Below the pieces are notes generated by a model, which was given only the letters and a program-made list of their open reading frames with translations, searched no databases and was not told where the DNA came from. The translations under genes were made by a program, and so were the position numbers. From NCBI GenBank assembly GCA_004194705.1, contig SADC01000150.1, positions 1 through 64,000 on the forward strand: DNA of 64,000 nt, read 5' to 3'. The stretch is from Ditylenchus dipsaci. Taxonomy: Eukaryota > Nematoda > Chromadorea > Rhabditida > Anguinidae. Below, in pieces: positions 10,801 to 21,519 of this stretch. Position 1 is the first letter of the stretch. Each line of letters starts with the position of its first letter.

Positions 10801-13800
10801 CAAAGAAGGGATATCTGACCTTGTCCAACCTCTACGTTCCAACTTTGTCACCTTTATCCTGCGCTACACACACGACTGTTTGATGCGTATTACTGAGGAA
10901 GTGATTGTGTTGAAAGTAAGCTGCGGATTTTGCTAAAAACAAACACAACGAAATAATACTACAGAAAATGTGAATTTTGCAAAAACTTAAATTTGGTGAT
11001 AGCTCATTTTTCAAAAAAAAATTTTTTTCGAATCTGTTTAGCAAGACAAAATTTGCACAAAGAAAAACTATAATTTAAGTCATCGAAAGTCTCGGTTTAA
11101 AGCCTCCGACCATTTTGTCTATTTTTTGGGCCGTAAAATCGAAGGCTGTTATATTGAGGTTTGGCTGAATATCAATTTAACACTTTTCGAACAAAAACAC
11201 AAAGTACAGCCATGTAGATTTTGGCTATAACTGATTTGGTTTGCTAAAACCTGAAATAGGCCACTAAAAAACTAAAATATTTCACGAAAACCCTAAAATA
11301 TGCCACAAAAAAAGTCGTGTCATATTTCACCCTTTTGACGGGTTTTTCATGACATATTTCAGGTTTTTTGTGTTACCGTATTTCCTCTAATTGCTCCACA
11401 TGCCCTATTAACTCCACATGCTCTAATAGCTCCACATGCTAGAGAGACATTGAAAAATAACTCCACATGCTCTAATAACTACACACCCATAAGGTGATTT
11501 TGTCCTGTGCTTTCAAAATTTTGACTTTCAAGCGTTTTGCCTTTTTTCGCTCTTAAATCCAGCATGTTATGTTACCTTCTGTAACAAATCCCGCATTTTG
11601 AAAAAAAAAATTAGTGCGCACCTACCTATTGGGTCCACCCCGAAACAACTCAGGCAAAAACACCGCCACCGAAACACCCCGCTGAACACCCCGCCAAAAC
11701 ACCCCGGCTGAAACACCCCCATATAAAGGTTTTTGGCCAGAATTCATTTACTGAAAAAGTTAAATAGTAAACAAGTTTATTTACGCTGTTACAGTGCCAT
11801 TACATATGCTATCACAGTAAATTTATGATAAATAAGCACCAGAATAAAGTGATCCTATGTGTGCTTATATTATAAGTCGAATGTATACCATGTTTTCCAA
11901 CATGGGACTTTGCAAAAAAGACCTTTCATGCAATTTATGATGAAGAGTACATCTCGGACTCATGTCTAAGGTAAGTAAGTGCGCGCATCTCCAAGCACCC
12001 AAGCCCCTGCTCCCCCGAAGGGGCGCAGGGGGCTTGGTGCTTGGAGTTGAGATGCGCACACCCACATACCTTAGACACAAATCACTCGAAAGCGACTCTG
12101 GATGCATGAAAAAAGCATGCACACCAGAGTTTATTTGTGTGGTAGGCCCCAGCATTCAAAACTATGTTCCAATTCCATCTTTTTGGAGTATAAGGGTACC
12201 TTTTTATAATGATTTACCTTGTCTACTGGGGAAAAAGTCAATTTCGCTTGAAGACTTTTCTCGGAAACAGTTCTCAACTAACCAAAATAACATATGTTTC
12301 ATCAGTTTTTACAGCATTCTGATTCTTTTAGAGTGATTCAACATCTTTTTTGGAAGAAAGCCGTTAATTACATTCATGGTAAAAATTTTAAATGGGGTGT
12401 TTCGGCCCGGGGTGTTTGGCCGTCGGTATTTTGGCGGGGGTGTTTCGGCGGGGGTGTTTTGGCCGGGGTGTTTCGGCGGGGTGTTTCGGCCAGGGGTGTT
12501 TTGTCCTGATCCCTACCTATTTATTGCTACACAATGGCTATAACATTTCACAAAAATATTTACGTAAAAATTTTCTCAGCGCCTTCAGCGTCGAAGGATT
12601 GAAGTATAAGCCCACGTGCTCCATTAACTCCACATGCTCTAATAACTACACCCTAGAGCAAGTTTGAAAAATAACTCCACATGTGGAGCTATTAGAGGAA
12701 ATACGGTATACCGTTTTTTAGTAGAATTAATGTTTTTCGTGGCATATTTCAGGTTTTAGCAAACCAAATCACTTTATGCAATATATTTTACACCTAAAAT
12801 CTTATTTGGTGAAACTAGTATTTTACAAAAGGCAGATTTCACCTGATACTTGTTCCGTTTGAACTAAGGAACAAGGCCACGGCTGATTTACCTTGGTAAT
12901 GGAAGGCAAAAAGTCAATTTTGGACAAAAAATTTAATGTATTTTACAACTTTTTTCTTCAAAAGTCTGTAGAAATTATATATCCAATAATTTGGTAGTGA
13001 CACATCTCTAAACGAACTTATGATACCTAAACTAAAATTAATATTATTTTATCTATTTTGCATGCAAAATTACAGGCCAACTACAGCCCCAGTCTGCTCT
13101 ATATGCTTAGTCTAGTGTGGCATGCTGAAGTATTTCGAGTGTGTGACTATCTGGTAGAAGATGTACTACAAGTGGAAACCGCGTCTTACTACATCTGCCA
13201 GATGACATATCTCCACTGCAATGCTGTGAGTCAACTCACCTGTTAAACCTCCTATTTTTACTTGTTTAGGTGGTCGAGCTTGTGCCTTTTCTGTCATCCG
13301 CCACTCTCAACCACAATGACTATACTATTGCCAGACGTTGGTTGGAGTGCACCCCCACCAGCAATTGGAAAAGCACAGTGCTGAAGTGTTTGCCCAATTG
13401 TGTAGAGTATTGCTGCTGGACGCTACTGACACAACCACAATAACACCTTTGCCACATTTGCTGATGAATGTCTAAAAGGGGGGTCGTAATATTTAGGTCA
13501 TTCAACTGGCATCGACACTCTGAATTGTTCAACTCTAAACTGGCTGAGTTGGTTGGGTGGGTAGATGCTTGCTTACAGTCTATTCACAGTTAGTAGTCGC
13601 CCTGATTTCAGAAAACACGACAGAGATGCAGCGTTTAGGTGTTTAAAGCAGAATGCCGAAAATCACTTTAACGGAAATGGCAAGAGCACAGAATTTATAG
13701 TGCAATACGCTGACCAATTGGTGGAAGAGTATGAGGATTTGTTAACCGACGATGAATTGTGGGTTTTATTCAAAGTGAATAATAGTTTTTGCATGATTGT

Positions 13801-16800
13801 TTTCGACCCTTTTGAAAAAAATTATAATCATAATTTTTAAAGTAAAAATTGGACAATACTATGATACTTTTTCCGGCTAAAACACTTTTTTGTCGACTAC
13901 CGTATTTTCTCTATTAAACGCGCATGGGTGATAATTTTTTAGCCCTCAAAAGAACAGTAAATCGTCAATCAAAAATGGCTTTGACTCTGAAATTCTAGTC
14001 AAAAAATGGGGGGGGGGGAGTTTATTAGAGAGTGGGGGATTATTAGAGAAAATACGGTAATTTTGTACTAGCATTTTTGGCGCTACCGGAGTATACCCCC
14101 CCCCCAAATGAAATTTTTTTGAAGTGTTTTCAAACACACTTATATCGGCCTAAAATTGCCTCAGAAGCTCGAAAAAGACATTATTTTTGTGTTCTAGTCA
14201 ATAAAAAATTGAGTTTTGGGACCATCCAAAAATACCTATTTTGACCATTTTTGAAGGGATTTAGGGCCATATTAGGGTGGGAAAGGACCAAAAACAGACC
14301 AATTTAGTGTAAAAAGGAAGATGTTGAACATAATTTTGTTGACTGGCGCCTACCGCATAAAGAAACTCTGGTATGCATACATTTTTTATGCATCCAGAGT
14401 CACTTTCGAGTGATTTACGTCTAAGGTATGTGTCCCAAGCAACCAAGCCCCTGCGCCCCCGAAGGGTGTGCAGGGGGCTTAATTGGTTAGAGATGCGCGC
14501 ACTCACATACCTTAGACATAATTCCGAGCAAGACTCTTGAACAAAAATGCATTTAGAAGCTATTTTTGCCCAGCTCCAGTGACCAAAACATGCCAAAACA
14601 GGCAAATGATCGAAATTTCAAAATGTCCAAAACTCAATTTTTTATTAACCAGAACTTAAAAATAATGTCTTTTTTGAACTCCCGAGGCAATTTTGGTCGA
14701 TATAGGGTGTTTAAAAACACTTTAAAAAAAATTCATTTGGGGGGGGGGTGAGTATACTACTGTAGGGTCGCATTTTTCTTACAGTTTTTGTCTTAAATTT
14801 TTAGAATTATCGTGCAGCCCAGGATTTCAGCTTTCTTACGAGCTATTACACTACACATACGGATTTCATAAATAAAGAGATTTAGGGGTTTGAAAAATAG
14901 TTGTTATTTTGTCTCAACCCCTAACTCAATATATTTTAAAAATCGAGTTATATTGGTCAGTGAAGGTTAATAGCTCGTTAGAAAGCTGAGAGGCTGGGCT
15001 AAATGCTAATGCTAAAAAATTAAAAAGCAAGACATGACTCAAGGAAAAATGTGTTTTAGTCGGGAAAAAGCTTGTCGTGAAAAATGGATTATTTAGGCTG
15101 TTAACAGTTTACAGCGTCTTTTTAGATGCATTTCCTACTTGTCAGCGACCGCGGCTTTTGCTGTCTTTTTCTCGTGTTTTGCTGGTTTTCCCCGACTTTC
15201 TAAGATCCCAGTCACGGCAAGCTAAGTCGATTGAATTCGGATGGTGGGAAGATGCCTAAATCACTAAATGATGCCAAATAAATCACAAAAATAAAAACTG
15301 GGTGCTGCAATTCATTTCGATCGAATAGATCGGCAATATAATTTGCTAAATTGCTGAAGTCTAAGACAATATTAAATTATTGCATTATTTTAGTACTTTA
15401 TCATGTTACTTGACTCTGTTGCTATCAAACAAAGACCAATCTAGTAGTAAATACAAGGAGAAATTTGTGTCTCTGCTGGAGCGGATGGCACTCAGAAGCC
15501 AACATATGTACAGGTAACAGCAGTTTATATTTTTTTGAGTAATACAGTATTACTTCTAGAAGCAGCCTGGACTGGAAATGGCCTCTGGTTTTGCCCATTC
15601 ATATCCGTTCTATAGCTGAGCACCTGCTACTCTCGGTGCTCAACTCACCCATCCAGTTGGAACTGGATTTGGTCAGTGACTTCTCCACCTCTCTGTCCCA
15701 ATGCCAGGTCAAAGCGGTTTTCAGACCAATGAGTGTAGATGTGCTGCAACCACTAGAACCTACATTTTATAGCTCGACAGTAAGTCAAGCTGAATATTTT
15801 TGCACATTACTTGTCCTGTTACTGTATTTACTCTAATAGCCCCACCTTCCATAAGCCCCTCCTCTCTGGCCGTACCCCGCTCAAGAGTAGTCTTCAAAAA
15901 GTGGGTTAAACACGCAATGCCAAGAACACGATTTTGAATAGAATGGCAGCTTTTGCATATCTCGTTAGAAAGCTGAGATCCTGGGCTACATAAAAACACA
16001 AAATTTTTTAAAAATTAACAAAAACTTTGTTATTTTAAAGAAAAATGTCGTCTCGAAATTTGTGGTCATTTTAAAGGGGGGGGGAACTTTATATACGCAT
16101 CGCCTTTTGTCGAAAGTTCTAGTCCCTCTGGGGGTGTTTTAATTTACTTTTTCAGTAAGTTTTTTGACTTTCAGGTCCAAAAATCATCGAGCAATCGATT
16201 GCAACCATTTTCAGCACTGCCTTGCTGTCATTAACTGCCTCAATTTTGCGATTTTTTGGCAAATGACCACCAAAATTAGTGGAAACCAGCCAAAATGATG
16301 CGTATTTAGACTAATATAGCCTGAGCCTCCACTGATTTTATTTATTTGTCCACGCGTTTAGTGACTTTCTAGACACAGAATTTCATAGGCAACAAGATAG
16401 AAATTATTTCACACCAAAATCACTTCAAAAACCAAGCTAGCGAAGGTTTGACCAGGGAAGAAATGAGTACTATTGAGGGGTAGGATTTCGATATTATTTA
16501 GGAACTGACTTTTATTGCGATTTCAATTCACATGATTTTATACAACCGTATGCTGAAAGTGACGGCAAGAAGCAAGGCTACATTTTGAGTGTAAGGTTGC
16601 AAATGAGTATGTAAATTAAATTTGGGGAAAAACGTCAGTTCCAGAATACTACCGAAAAGTACTGGGATAGCCATATTGAGGATTTCATCGAATTGGATTT
16701 TTTATATTTTAGCCCTAACTTTTTACCAACTTTTCATCTGTGTAATAGCTTAAATGAAAGCCCAGAACCGTGGCTACATTTCGACACTAAACTTGTAAAT

Positions 16801-19800
16801 AAAAGGATAAAATAAGGTCTGCAGCCAGTGATAGTCCAACCTGTGACCTAAGGCGATGCGTATATAAAGTTCCCGCCCCCCCCCCCCCCACCCTTTAAGA
16901 AATTTGCGGTCATTTTTAAATATTAAATATAATATCCCAAAAAGCATAATAATTGCAGATAACCGACAATATTTGTCGCTTCGCATGTGTATCCAAGGGT
17001 GGGGAGACTGCTTCTTCGAGTAGCCACGTAGATGACTATTTGGTGCTCACTTCTCAAACAGACTGTCACCTAGTTGGCAATGGTGCAGTCAGCAGAGTGC
17101 AATTGGAGGGGAAGGTTGTGTTCACCGGTATTCAAGTGGATCTTTTTCTACAAGGGTAGAGTTTAGGCTATTGTACCTGGCTGTTTTGCACTAGACCATC
17201 TGGAGGTGACCACTGCCAAAGCACTCACCTTCCATCTTCACTACCAGAAAGAGATGGTTAGAGGTGGGAGTAGGCTGGAGAACGTGCTCTGTTTGGTCGA
17301 CATCAAGAAACCATGGGTTGTTATGGAGCCAACTGGCGGTAGGTCTATTTTCAATAATTATGGGTAGTTGACTTAAATGGCGCACCAATAGGTTAAATCA
17401 CCTTATAAAGTCAGTTGTTTTTTGCAGCCAGTACTCAGTTCCTGGCAGGAGTTGTCCAAAAGATGTGTTTTCGAGTGCACACTGGCACCATGGCAATGGA
17501 CAGTCCTTCACCCCTGAAATTTTGCCTAGTCGGCCTAAAACCTCTGATGGAATTTATGGTAAACTGCGCCTTTTTTTAAATACTTAATTCGATTTCGGGC
17601 TGTAGACTGAAGATGGCCGCTGGGAGAAGGAGTTAAATGTGCAAGTAGTACCACTCGATGCCGACCAAAGCCAGCTGGTGGAGGTGTTTATGTGTTTGGC
17701 CATCGATAGAATGAACTTCTCTGCAGACCAGTCTTCTCTGCTCCACCACGAAGTTCATTTTTATAAAACCAAACTAGCTAGCCTTAATGTAAAGTAATAA
17801 TTAGGTGCAAGTGGACTGGGTTGGTCGGAGCTGGCACTTTCCCTTGACCTTTCTACCAATTGTATCCCTTCGTTCAATGACATCTTTGCTAGGAGACCGT
17901 GTGCTCTTCGAACTGGACATCCAGAGATGTGATACCAACCGAGCGCTCAAGCTAGTGCCCATACAAGCCAAGTTGTTGCAGGACCAGAGCTTAGCCAAAG
18001 AGCCGGTGGAAGCACGGCTTATGAATCCAGTCCCATTTGAGGTTGGTTTAGTCAGTTAACTTGACATATACCCAGTCATGGGATTACTCTCACAAGGGAA
18101 CCTAGCAAGTTGTTCTTAACTCGCCTTGAGAAGTTTGGTCTCATTAGATAGCCAGTATGTGACTTTCAATTAAATCCGTTGAGATCTCGGGCCGATAAAA
18201 CAAAAAGTTGTGATAACAAGGTCAGTAAAGTACTGAAAAACAACAGCGAGTGCCAAGACATCTTTTTAATTTAGAGGAAAAGAGACAATTATTGCCTGGG
18301 TCACAGGTTAGAATGCTGCTGGGGCACACCTTATTTTTTCAAGTATGGTATCAAATAAATCCTCACATTTTTAACAATCGCATTAAACCATCAACGCAGA
18401 GTTAAAAAAAAGGCTGGAAAAATAAGGTATGCATCCAGTAGTATTCGAACCTGTGACCTAGGCAATAAATGTTTACCCTCCTTGAATTTTAAAAATGCCT
18501 TGGTTTCCAAAATCTTTTGTGGTTTTCCATATTTTACTAGACTTTTTATCCCAACTTTTATCCCCCCCCCCCCATCCCCAATCTATAGGTCCACCCTCTA
18601 TAGGTCCATCTATACGAAAAAAATTCGCACACTGGCTATTTAATGAGACCAAACTTCTCAAGGCGCGTGAAAAACAATTTCGCGAGGTTCCCTTATCAGT
18701 GCTTATATACTGAACATACGAAAACCATGATTTTGGAGCCTCTGCTAGGCAATTCCTCCTACCGAATAGTGTGGACATTACCCAACTCCAAGATTGGAAA
18801 AACTATTCCAATAGTTCACTACCTACAACTCGACTACAAATTGGAGATTGATGAAGATTGCTGCAATCAGGATTACCAGGATGAGCAGCAACTGCCACTG
18901 GAGCACATCACACAAAGACAGTACTGTTTCGAGAACAAACTCAGTTTTGCTGTCCACAAGGTTAGTGCAATACTTGCATAATTACAGGCCTAATGATGTT
19001 TTGTAGGTGGAGTACGAGGTGTGTGCCCAGGTGTTGTGTGCTCAGTCAGTGTTGTGTCGCCTGGACGTACAGTGTGACCTGATTGTGTCTCTCAGGTCGC
19101 TCACCAACAAGGCACAGTCCATTATAGTGGTGCTAGAGGTAGAAAACCCTCACTACTGGCTCGCTGTCGACAGATTCAAAGGCAAGATCCGAAAAATTAA
19201 AATAGTGATTAGAAAGAATCAAATTGAAATCTTTGCTTTGAAAATTGAAATCTCTGCGAATTCAAATTTTGACACCTTTTATTTTTATTTTATATTTATT
19301 TCTTCTTTTTTTCTTTCTTTTCGCAGCAAATTCAAAATTTACCACTTTTTATTTTTATTTTCTTTTTTAAATTCAGAAAGTTAAGGAGAAAAGGGCGAAA
19401 TCAAACTCATACATTTTCTGAAAAATATTTTTAAAAACAAAATTTTAGAAAAAAGCAGTGAGATTTCATTTTTTGAAGGCATATTTGAAAAGCCAGGCAA
19501 ATAAATTTCAAAGCCGGGAGATGGCAGACATTAGCCGGGCCATTTCAGTTACATCCGATTTTCACGACTTAGTGGAATACATTAGTAAATCGGTGAGTGA
19601 AAAAAATTAGAGCCTTCATGAGACGACCTAATATTTTCCTAAATTGTCTAGACTTTATTCAAGCAAAACTAAGAGAATCCTGTATAAAAATAGTTTTCCC
19701 CAAAATAATACGCTTATTTCAGTGGTGAATGTGAAGGAGAGCGGTGTGGGACAGACCAGTTTCAGCATTATACCCAAGAAAGTGGGCTTCCTACCCTACC

Positions 19801-20082
19801 CCTCTTTATTCATTCACCAGCACCTGGACAGCAGCAGCAATGTAGGCATCTAGACACGCACATAACTGTAGTTAAACAATCTTAATTTAGGACAGACGCT
19901 CTTTCTCAGAACAAACTATGTTTGGGGAGCGTCTAACTTCTTTCCACCGCAACCAGGGAAAACAAATTCATGTGCTTGGACCCTTGCTCAATTCTGACGA
20001 TACTAGCTCAAGTGGGTCTGGGCCTGTGAAGAAGAGTTTTAAATTGCAGGCCAAAGACCGCATTCAGAAGTTGTTCGAATGA
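7896..20082 (+). CDS. TRAPPC10: Trafficking protein particle complex subunit 10 (TRAPPC10/Trs130)
   Basis: Subunit of TRAPPII, the Golgi Rab exchange complex (Rab11/Ypt31 type). Exons I can place: 7896-7919 (tentative start, MPLPSKPI), 7972-~8127, 8188-8247, ~8318-8419, 8469-8654, 10377-10500, 10554-10915, 13076-13225, 13270-~13470, 13497-13556, 13612-~13762, 15394-15513, 15560-15779, 16959-17114, 17167-17338, 17428-17558, 17606-17752, 17805-18041, 18700-18960, 19006-19181, 19499-19592, 19723-19841, 19891-20082 (stop TGA). N-terminal marks: LQTNYVPFEESLI, RTSIQDKIKSDFSKYLNR, FYWNLGLLENALRELDQLDA. C-terminal Ig-like trunk: TQFLAGVVQKMCFRVHTG, RSWHFPLTFLPIVSLRSM, KKVGFLPYPSLFIHQHL. The order and about 1150 residues fit animal TRAPPC10. 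Short introns are 45-55 bp; the long ones hold transposons. Single-base deletions break the frame near 8640 (HHF/LINMQ) and 13350 (RRWLE/VHPHQQLEK). Confidence 0.9.
8725..8963. mobile_element. MITE with TTAA at both ends, in a TRAPPC10 intron
   Basis: TTAAAGGGCCATTGCC and GGCAATGGCCCTTTAA are exact inverted ends, and the arms continue through CAATTCAAAAAAATTTCC. The TTAA at each edge could be a piggyBac-type duplication. Relatives: part of 1490-1600, and a copy around 25340-26440 that is split by another element. Confidence 0.65.
9043..9214. mobile_element. pogo-like MITE, motif TTCGTTAAA
   Basis: CAGGCAACTCTCGATTTAAC at the left and TTGAATCGAGAGTTGACTTC at the right. Internal copies read GTTCGTTAAACCGAGAGTTT. 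A further weaker stretch to 9260 (ACTCGCTACATAATGG, TATATAACGGACG) looks like an adjoining member. Confidence 0.55.
9354..9530. repeat. Short hairpin MITE
   Basis: GATGCAAATGAGAATTTGAC at the left and GTCAAATTCTCATTTGCATC at the right, continuing inward through GGGACAC and TACTCTTTCGTCTC. A stem of about 85 bp with a small loop. Confidence 0.65.
9555..10225. mobile_element. Old CAATTTAAATTGGGCC element split by a palindrome
   Basis: TTTTAAATCGGGTCAATTTA at 9561 is mirrored near 10190-10214 (AATAGGCCCGATTTAAAAG). The motif is that of 4642-4989. The pogo palindrome sits inside. Confidence 0.5.
9633..10056. mobile_element. Near-perfect 424-bp palindromic pogo-like element
   Basis: CAGTCAACTCTCGATATAAC starts the left arm; the right arm ends TATCGAGAGTTGACTG. 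TA flanks both ends. The arms of about 205 bp match almost base for base, meeting around 9840-9860 at a second internal copy of CTCGATATAACGCCGCC. There is essentially no unique centre. The near identity implies young age or recent conversion. It lies in the TRAPPC10 intron 8655-10376. Confidence 0.85.
11631..12511. mobile_element. Mutator-type MITE, motif AACACCCCGCCGAAAC
   Basis: The left end (11631-11720) carries repeats of ACACCCCGCCGAAAC and the right end (12390-12505) their complement. Flanks are an exact 10-bp duplication CCTACCTATT (11621-11630 and 12512-12521). The ORFs at 12294-12667 are repeat artefacts. The interior holds a family C hairpin. Confidence 0.75.
11885..12215. repeat. 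Family C hairpin repeat, copy 1
   Basis: ATGTCTAAGGTAAGTAAGTG with GCGCGCATCTCCAAGC faces AGATGCGCACACCCACATAC and CTTAGACA. The loop region holds CCCCTGCTCCCCCGAAGGGG. The right flank (CACTCGAAAGCGACTCTGGA, GTTTATTTGTGTGGTAGGC) is shared with copy 2 at 14280-14620 in the opposite orientation. A third fragment lies at 55030-55100. Confidence 0.55.
13900..14057. mobile_element. TACCGTATTTTC family MITE
   Basis: CCGTATTTTCTCTATTAAAC and TTATTAGAGAAAATACGG inverted, with TA on both sides. 158 bp, in a TRAPPC10 intron. Confidence 0.75.
14088..14765. mobile_element. TIR element with poly-C/poly-G ends, carrying family C copy 2
   Basis: GGAGTATACCCCCCCCCC followed by AAATGAAATTTTTTT at the left is mirrored at the right (TTCATTTGGGGGGGG, GAGTATAC). 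Further inward TATATCGGCCTAAAATTGCC also has an inverted partner. The central 14280-14620 is family C copy 2. Confidence 0.6.
14800..15020. repeat. Palindrome of the GTAGCCCAGGATCTCAGC family
   Basis: GCAGCCCAGGATTTCAGC and GAGCTATTA at the left, then TAGCTCGTTAGAAAGCTGAG and GCTGGGCTAA at the right. Other members or halves: 3325, 15955-16005, 59350-59395, 61145-61560. Confidence 0.55.
16056..16918. mobile_element. TIR element in the TRAPPC10 intron 15780-16958
   Basis: ATTTGTGGTCATTTTAAAGG, poly-G, then AACTTTATATACGCATCGCC at the left; the exact reverse complement order at 16848-16918. No coding potential seen. Confidence 0.65.
18092..18698. mobile_element. Foldback MITE family B, copy 2
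   Basis: ACAAGGGAACCTAGCAAGTT at the left, GAGGTTCCCTTAT at the right, arms as in copy 1 with the GTCACAGGTT and GTATTCGAACCTGTGAC pair. Its right edge abuts the TRAPPC10 exon that begins at 18700, so the element's last bases form the splice acceptor. Confidence 0.75.
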
Positions 20083-20215
20083 ACCACAAAGTGTACATAC
20101 AAACTGTGAATTTTTTACAAAAATTTTAATAATTTAACTGTAAATTTATCTGTGATACCTTCAATATGTTTTCGTACAATATTGGCCTAGAAGAAAAACG
20201 CATAAATTTTTTTTA
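20083..20215 (+). other. Probable TRAPPC10 3' UTR
   Basis: AT-rich sequence between the TRAPPC10 stop and the mariner. No unambiguous AATAAA is present before 20216. Confidence 0.3.
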
Positions 20216-21162
20216 TTAGGTTGTAACATAAGTTCCCAGCGTTTTTATTTGACGGTATCTCCTGACACGAATGATTGCTGCCTTGTGCCATGTTATTTAC
20301 CAAAATGAAGCCCTGTATTTGCTCTTTCATACGCGCTATAATTTACCCTTGTGTGCTTTAATTTTTAATCAGTTATAGGCAATTGAAATGGATTGTCAAG
20401 TTGACAAAAAATCACATTTTCGACACCTTCTTCTTTTTGCTTTCAATCGAGGCCAAAAAGCTGCACAAGCTGCTCGGGACATTTGCGCTGTGTACGGAGA
20501 GGCTGCTATTGGCGAAAGCACTGCCCGTGAATGGTTTGCCAAATTCAAAAAGGGCATCTTTGACCTTGAAGACGCTTCCCGCTCCGGCCGTCCAGTCGAG
20601 TTTGATGAGGACCGTCTGGAGTCTCTTTTGAAGGAGGATGCCGTCAAACAACTCGGGAATTGGCTGAGAAGATGGACAGCAATGCAATGACCATTTCCCA
20701 ATCACAATTGGAACGCTTAAATAAAGCAATCCAAGAAAAGAGACCTGATCGCCAAGGACAAGTGATCCTGCTCCACGACAACGCCAGACCACACGTGGCT
20801 AAACTTGTCAAAAAGCTCTTCTTGAGCTCGGATGGGAAGTGTTACTGCACCCGCCATACTCTCCCGATCTGGCCCCTAGTGACTACTATCTTTTCCTCTG
20901 CCTTTCCAATGATTTGCGCGGAGTTACGTTTGAAAATAATGAGGAACTCGAAGATTGGCTTCAAGATTGGTTCGACTCTCGACCTGGTGACTTTTGGCGG
21001 AAGGGAATCGACAAATTGCCGGAAAAATGGAAGGAAGTGGTAAATAACGATGGAGACTACATTACTGAATGATATGCAACTGTTGATGTATGTTTCTTTT
21101 ATGAAACACCAATAAAATTTTGAAATTCCAAAAAAACGCTGGGAACTTATGTTACAACCTAA
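20216..21162 (+). mobile_element. Internally deleted mariner element
   Basis: Inverted termini TTAGGTTGTAACATAAGTTC and GAACTTATGTTACAACCTAA, about 29 bp, flanked by the TA duplication. 947 bp compared with about 1300 bp for an intact mariner; the missing part is in the transposase. Confidence 0.93.
20388..21072 (+). pseudogene. mariner transposase, broken
   Basis: The N-terminal helix-turn-helix part is clear (HLLLFAFNRGQKAAQAARDI, TAREWFAKFKKGIFDLEDAS, RSGRPVEFDE). The text then jumps from LAEKMDSNAMTIS to LERLNKAIQEKRP, so about 120 residues, including the first catalytic Asp, are absent. The second Asp is present in HDNARPHVA, and the third region reads HPPYSPDLAPSDYYLF. Two frame shifts are also needed. 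It belongs to the DD34D mariner family; the HLLLF and DICAVYGE wording resembles cecropia-type mariners. It cannot transpose by itself. Confidence 0.92.
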
Positions 21163-21164
21163 TA

Positions 21165-21511
21165 CTATTTTGTTAAAACTTTTGCTTTCATGCCTTATTT
21201 TGTGATGCAAGAGTAGCAGTTTCAAACGAGCTCGATTATAGATGGAAAATTTTTAGCATAGGTTGCATCGCTGTGTGCAACCAGAAAGAAAACATATTCA
21301 ACAGTTTTTCAACTTAACAAAAAAATTGTAAATTCGAAAAATATTAATTACAGCTACAAAGTGATTTACTATAATAATGACGGAAAAAATGAGATCATGT
21401 GATATCCCCTGTTGACCAAAGTCTCGTGATTTGCAAACCCTGTTTAGGAAAATTGGCTAGCTCCATCCGAAAAAAAATGGGCGTGTTTTCTGTATTTTTT
21501 TCGATACTATA
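21165..21511. other. Unassigned spacer between mariner and hAT
   Basis: AT-rich. No gene or repeat recognised. Confidence 0.4.
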
Positions 21512-21519
21512 CTTGCAAC

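Larger units (their letters stand above)
11376..12706. mobile_element. TACCGTATTTCC family element, motif TAACTCCACATG
   Basis: CCGTATTTCCTCTAATTGCT and GCTATTAGAGGAAATACGG are inverted and flanked by TA. Both ends carry copies of CTAATAACTCCACATGC. It contains the Mutator-type element 11631-12511. Confidence 0.65.
11231..12772. mobile_element. Outer TIR element in a TRAPPC10 intron
   Basis: GATTTGGTTTGCTAAAACCT and GCCAC at 11232-11270 recur inverted at 12738-12772. It encloses the two elements at 11376-12706 and 11631-12511, a three-level nest. Confidence 0.55.

Noticed and set aside
12294..12667. Plus-strand ORFs rich in Gly/Val/Phe
   Set aside because: They are translations of the GTGTTTCGGCGGG repeat at the end of the 11631 element.
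17789..17804. A 16-bp GT-AG micro-intron in TRAPPC10 (GTAAAGTAATAATTAG)
   Set aside because: A 52-bp intron with a donor at 17753 uses the same acceptor, keeps the phase and matches the other short introns.
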